Shown piece after piece: positions 62,601 through 64,000 of a stretch of 64,000 bases of DNA. The DNA comes from Anisus vortex. Taxonomy: Eukaryota; Mollusca; Gastropoda; Planorbidae. The notes beneath the pieces are model-generated. The model was not told the DNA's origin, made no database searches, and worked only from the letters and a program-made list of their open reading frames with translations. How positions within the stretch are numbered: position 1 is the first letter of the stretch; the number at the start of each line of letters is the position of its first letter. Where the stretch lies: assembly GCA_949126835.1 (NCBI GenBank), contig OX421500.1, positions 32,780,141 to 32,844,140 of the forward strand, written 5' to 3'. The position numbers and the translations under genes were made by a program.

Positions 62601-64000
62601 AAACGTTTTTCTTTCTCCCTAGGCCTAGGCCTATATTTTTTAAAATTTTTTATCATACAATTGTTTACTGACCCACACAGGAAGTACCACTCTGAATAAA
62701 TCCTGTTTTACAAATACAAGAGTCAGGACCAAGGCGATTCTCACACTGTTGGTTCTCGTTACATTTTATTTCTCCATTGGTACATTGATTAACATCAACT
62801 TCACAAAGAGTTCCTATCCATGGAGAAAACAAATGGAAAATTGTAAATTTTAATAAACCATTTTATTTTTTTAAAGCTCTATGTTAAATTTAGCAATCAA
62901 ATAGTAAGCTATTGTTAAGATGTTTTACCTGTATAACCTGGTTGACAAATACATCCTCTAACATTGTCACACATTGAAGCTCCAGAGGAACATGAACAAG
63001 ATTTGGAACAATTAATACCCCAAGTTGTTCCACTACAATCTGTATAACATATTTAAAGATTAGAAAAATACATGTATTTACTATAAAATATAAATGATAT
63101 TAATGTAACCAGTAGGGTTAAAGTCTTAAGTGCAACTGCTGGATAAGTTTGTTTATTATGTTTACCTTTACACGTAAGTTGGCAGCAGTGTTAATGTTGA
63201 GCTGTTTTAAGTTTAAATTCTAGGTTGTCTTAGGCTTCGTTTTCTATTGATGCTCTATAAATGGGGATGGATTTTTGTTTTACTAGAGAGAGTGAGGCTG
63301 CTGTCTGATTTACTGTGGGTTGGTGGCCAAAGGAGTTAAGTGTGAAAGTAAAGAGAATATCTTGCTGGTTGGAAGGGCAGTGTTGTTGTGGTTGGTATTT
63401 TTTGTCATGGATATTTTCTTGTGCTTTGAATAAAATGTATATAGCTATTACCTGTAAATCTCTTTTCTCTTTTTATGTGGTAAGATAGTTTACTTATTTT
63501 TATTATTTATTATGAGTAGTTATTAGACCATTATTCATTAGACTTAAATCATCTTCGGAAGATCTAAGATTGCGTAAACCTGGGATACCTTCCTTCTAAT
63601 AGGACCTAGACCCAACATTAAAAATAATTTTTAGTGTTTTGAATTTACTTAATTAATGTCACTGTATAAATCAAGTTTTATTTCAAATACTTTCTGCTAT
63701 TGTAACACTTTTTGTCCTTTTTATTTTCATTAATACATCAGTCTGTTTTTCTTACCAATACAAGTACGTCCATCATTGTCTAACTTTGATCCTGGTGGAC
63801 AAGAGCAACTGTATCCAGGCTCATGATTAACACAACCAGACTTATAACTGCACAAGTTCAATGAAGCTACTTCACATTCATTGATATCTGTGATGACATA
63901 AAAGTAAATAGTTACTTGTGTTATATATACTGTGTATTGTGAGATACTTTGTATACAAATGAGAATGGTAATGTAAACATCAACAATACCTTGACACAAT
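51567..64000 (-). CDS. Paralogous EGF(n)-SEA-TM membrane protein, only the C-terminal part in window
   Basis: This is the second gene, read from the right edge leftwards and convergent with the first. Twenty-one exons are visible (about 870 residues), starting inside an exon cut by the window edge at 63990-64000, which matches the end of plus exon 21. Exon lengths and phases follow the plus gene from exon 21 to exon 42, except that plus exons 32 and 33 are represented by one exon. EGF exons and their introns are almost identical to the plus copy; SEA, linker, TM and tail exons are strongly diverged. NIDO, AMOP and vWD parts, if present, lie to the right of the window. No stop or polyadenylation site could be fixed with confidence. 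All exons are open, so the gene looks functional. Confidence 0.82.
52060..52515 (+). mobile_element. GC-rich dispersed element ending in GAA repeats
   Basis: Starts about GGGGGAGCAATCATCTCCTA, contains GGCGCGTCCCCGCGG and GCGGCCGCGG, and ends GAACGAAGAAGAAGAAG. The abrupt base composition and the 3' trinucleotide tail look like a non-LTR element end, possibly non-autonomous. A 78-codon frame in it is probably not a gene. It sits in the intron of the minus gene between two tail exons. Confidence 0.5.
52775..52850 (+). repeat. AAGAT-repeat with LINE-tail-like flank
   Basis: GTAAGATAAGATAAGATATG is followed by ATAAGATTGCTTTATTGATC. The AAGAT units match the tail of the LINE at 44.3 kb. It may be a truncated tail or a new element using it. 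Confidence 0.45.
54215..54519 (-). CDS. Minus-gene 23-base microexon and transmembrane helix
   Basis: The exons are 54519-54497 and 54338-54215. The microexon encodes about SFKKTDKA between TTGCAG and GTAAGT. The next exon reads DNKLTIGLAVGISLFCLLC and GVLIIVCVCI, then RRQRRKKR, a transmembrane helix with a basic stop-transfer. The plus gene has a 14-base microexon in the same place with the same phases, so the small juxtamembrane exon is shared but differs by nine bases (three residues). Confidence 0.8.
55369..57111 (-). CDS. Minus-gene SEA domain and four-cysteine linker
   Basis: The exons are 57111-56999, 56844-56783, 56625-56468 and 55465-55369. The reading is ILEKQLQVTFSYDAS, then LYNQFVTTVKRIKYLTI, RSGSLVVGFVLGYYE, AQIVTAVHNLLAV, and finally LCDVKNAVQKCSANETC. 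GSLVV fits the SEA autocleavage motif even better than the plus copy's GSLIV. The 62-base and 97-base exons have exactly the plus lengths, but amino-acid identity is low outside the cleavage loop and cysteines. The third exon is 30 bases longer than its counterpart. Function is inferred: a non-covalently rejoined membrane-proximal cleavage site. Confidence 0.78.
57340..57440 (+). mobile_element. LINE 3' remnant
   Basis: GAATGGGTTACCCGAATTAGG and TACAAGACTAGA match the end of the RT frame of the LINE at 44.3-45.25 kb ([10 protein letters not shown] ... KMQD). It lies between the chimeric EGF exon and the first SEA exon of the minus gene. Confidence 0.55.
57500..57727 (-). CDS. Minus-gene chimeric double EGF exon
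   Basis: This single 228-base exon opens ACPCNMSNTAYCNSTSG, like plus exon 32, and continues DVDECNNTNNCSTLNHEVC, CLNTPGSYNCDC and GYSRDTSSNNC. The second half is closer to plus exon 33 ([42 protein letters not shown]) than to exon 32. It joins directly to the first SEA exon in phase 1 with a carried A, as exon 33 does in the plus gene. The minus protein is therefore about two EGF modules shorter than the plus protein before SEA. A CR1/L2-like LINE tail remnant lies just downstream at about 57.34-57.44 kb. Confidence 0.82.
58140..58350 (-). pseudogene. Relic EGF-like exon in the intron after the third double EGF exon
   Basis: On the minus strand, reading from about 58240 to 58180, is CNCSNWISGYTCTCAAGYFKK, close to the end of the module in the upstream exon ([19 protein letters not shown]). 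The preceding part keeps scattered Asn- and Cys-rich codons but no clean acceptor or full six-cysteine pattern. The homologous intron of the plus gene (about 32.92-33.06 kb) still aligns with it upstream (GAGAATCTGGTATATTATTC) but has lost the cysteine-rich end. I read this as a duplicated EGF exon that decayed in both copies, further in the plus one. Confidence 0.55.
58429..60876 (-). CDS. Minus-gene exons: three double EGF exons
   Basis: The exons are 60876-60607, 60516-60253 and 58686-58429, matching plus exons 29-31. They read [13 protein letters not shown] with [24 protein letters not shown] with DLNECNNTSSC, and [12 protein letters not shown] with [12 protein letters not shown]. The middle exon is three bases shorter than its counterpart. 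Substitutions are more frequent in the last exon (KWKEANCSQ against KWKGTNCAQ). The intron between the second and third is 1.57 kb here against 180 bases in the plus copy, so about 1.4 kb has been gained here or lost there. Confidence 0.85.
58730..60240. other. Minus-copy-specific intron expansion
   Basis: The intron between the last two double EGF exons is 1,566 bases here and 180 bases in the plus gene. The extra sequence is AT-rich with no open frame or terminal repeats that I can see. It could be an insertion here or a deletion in the plus gene. Confidence 0.5.
61014..64000 (-). CDS. Minus-gene exons: single EGF-like modules
   Basis: Exons in coding order are 64000-63990 (partial), 63887-63756, 63039-62929, 62813-62673, 62425-62300, 62007-61885, 61417-61298 and 61136-61014. 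They correspond to plus exons 21-28 and have identical lengths. Differences are few: the module opening [13 protein letters not shown] appears unchanged, [13 protein letters not shown] differs at one residue (SCD for ACD), and [11 protein letters not shown] replaces [11 protein letters not shown]. Introns are short here (about 100-890 bases) and lack most of the insertions seen in the plus copy. The intron between the second and third exons holds a copy-specific stretch at about 63.09-63.63 kb. Confidence 0.85.
63085..63635. other. Minus-copy-specific insertion opposite the 11.4 kb block
   Basis: Sequence on both sides aligns with the plus intron (GACATTAATTAAGTAAATTC and TTAATATCATTTAT on the coding strand), but about 550 bases between them are unique to the minus copy. 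It contains CCACCAACCCACAGTAAATC and is less AT-rich than its flanks. I see no frame or terminal repeat. Confidence 0.5.

Overview
This is animal nuclear DNA: AT-rich, intron-rich, with spliceosomal GT-AG introns, many short symmetric EGF-like exons and several classes of decayed transposon. I infer a lophotrochozoan, most likely a gastropod mollusc. The basis is the NIDO-AMOP-vWD-EGF mucin-4-like architecture, the tRNA-derived SINEs, the CR1/L2-like and RTE-like LINE remnants, and many TAGGCCTA palindromes. The species cannot be named from the sequence alone.

Two related genes face each other tail to tail. The plus-strand gene (about 2.27-46.3 kb) is missing its 5' end, including the signal peptide and the start of the NIDO domain. 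I trace 42 exons plus a proposed terminal exon, about 2,216 residues. The order is NIDO, AMOP, vWD, a cadherin/Ig-like segment, about 28 EGF-like modules (many calcium-binding), a SEA domain with an autocleavage-type GSLIV site, a four-cysteine segment, one transmembrane helix and a short basic cytoplasmic tail. This is a giant type I cell-surface protein of the MUC4/mucin-like class. The minus-strand gene (64.0 down to about 51.6 kb) is a paralogue. Only its C-terminal part is in the window: EGF modules, SEA, transmembrane helix and tail. It continues past the right edge.

The paralogues are a mosaic. From plus exon 21 (13.8 kb) to exon 31 and part of the next intron (about 33.1 kb) they are nearly identical, introns included. 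The SEA, transmembrane and tail exons are strongly diverged although phase and most exon lengths are kept. The similar part shows which intron material is new in which copy. Plus-only blocks include a 1.78 kb block (13,984-15,764), an 11.4 kb block (16,124 to about 27.6 kb) with 2 kb direct terminal repeats, LINE pieces, and nested hAT elements (31,467-32,863) whose empty site survives in the minus gene. The plus gene also has two large minisatellites in consecutive introns flanking a SEA exon: 55 bp x 32 at 37.3-39.1 kb and 38 bp x 30 at 40.6-41.8 kb. The minus gene has insertions of its own near 58.7-60.2 and 63.1-63.6 kb.

The 11.4 kb block has no convincing protein gene. Inside it, on the minus strand, is a series of exon-like segments (24.1 to about 21 kb) with a repeated donor context and one duplicated exon, which looks like a spliced non-coding transcript. 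Its 2 kb terminal repeats each carry two CRE-type motifs followed by a TATA-like box. Of everything here, this block is the best candidate for an undescribed element.

The region between the genes (47.2-51.5 kb) holds SINE and LINE debris and AT-rich sequence with no recognisable gene. The left end (1-2,272) holds one SINE and no exon I could identify.
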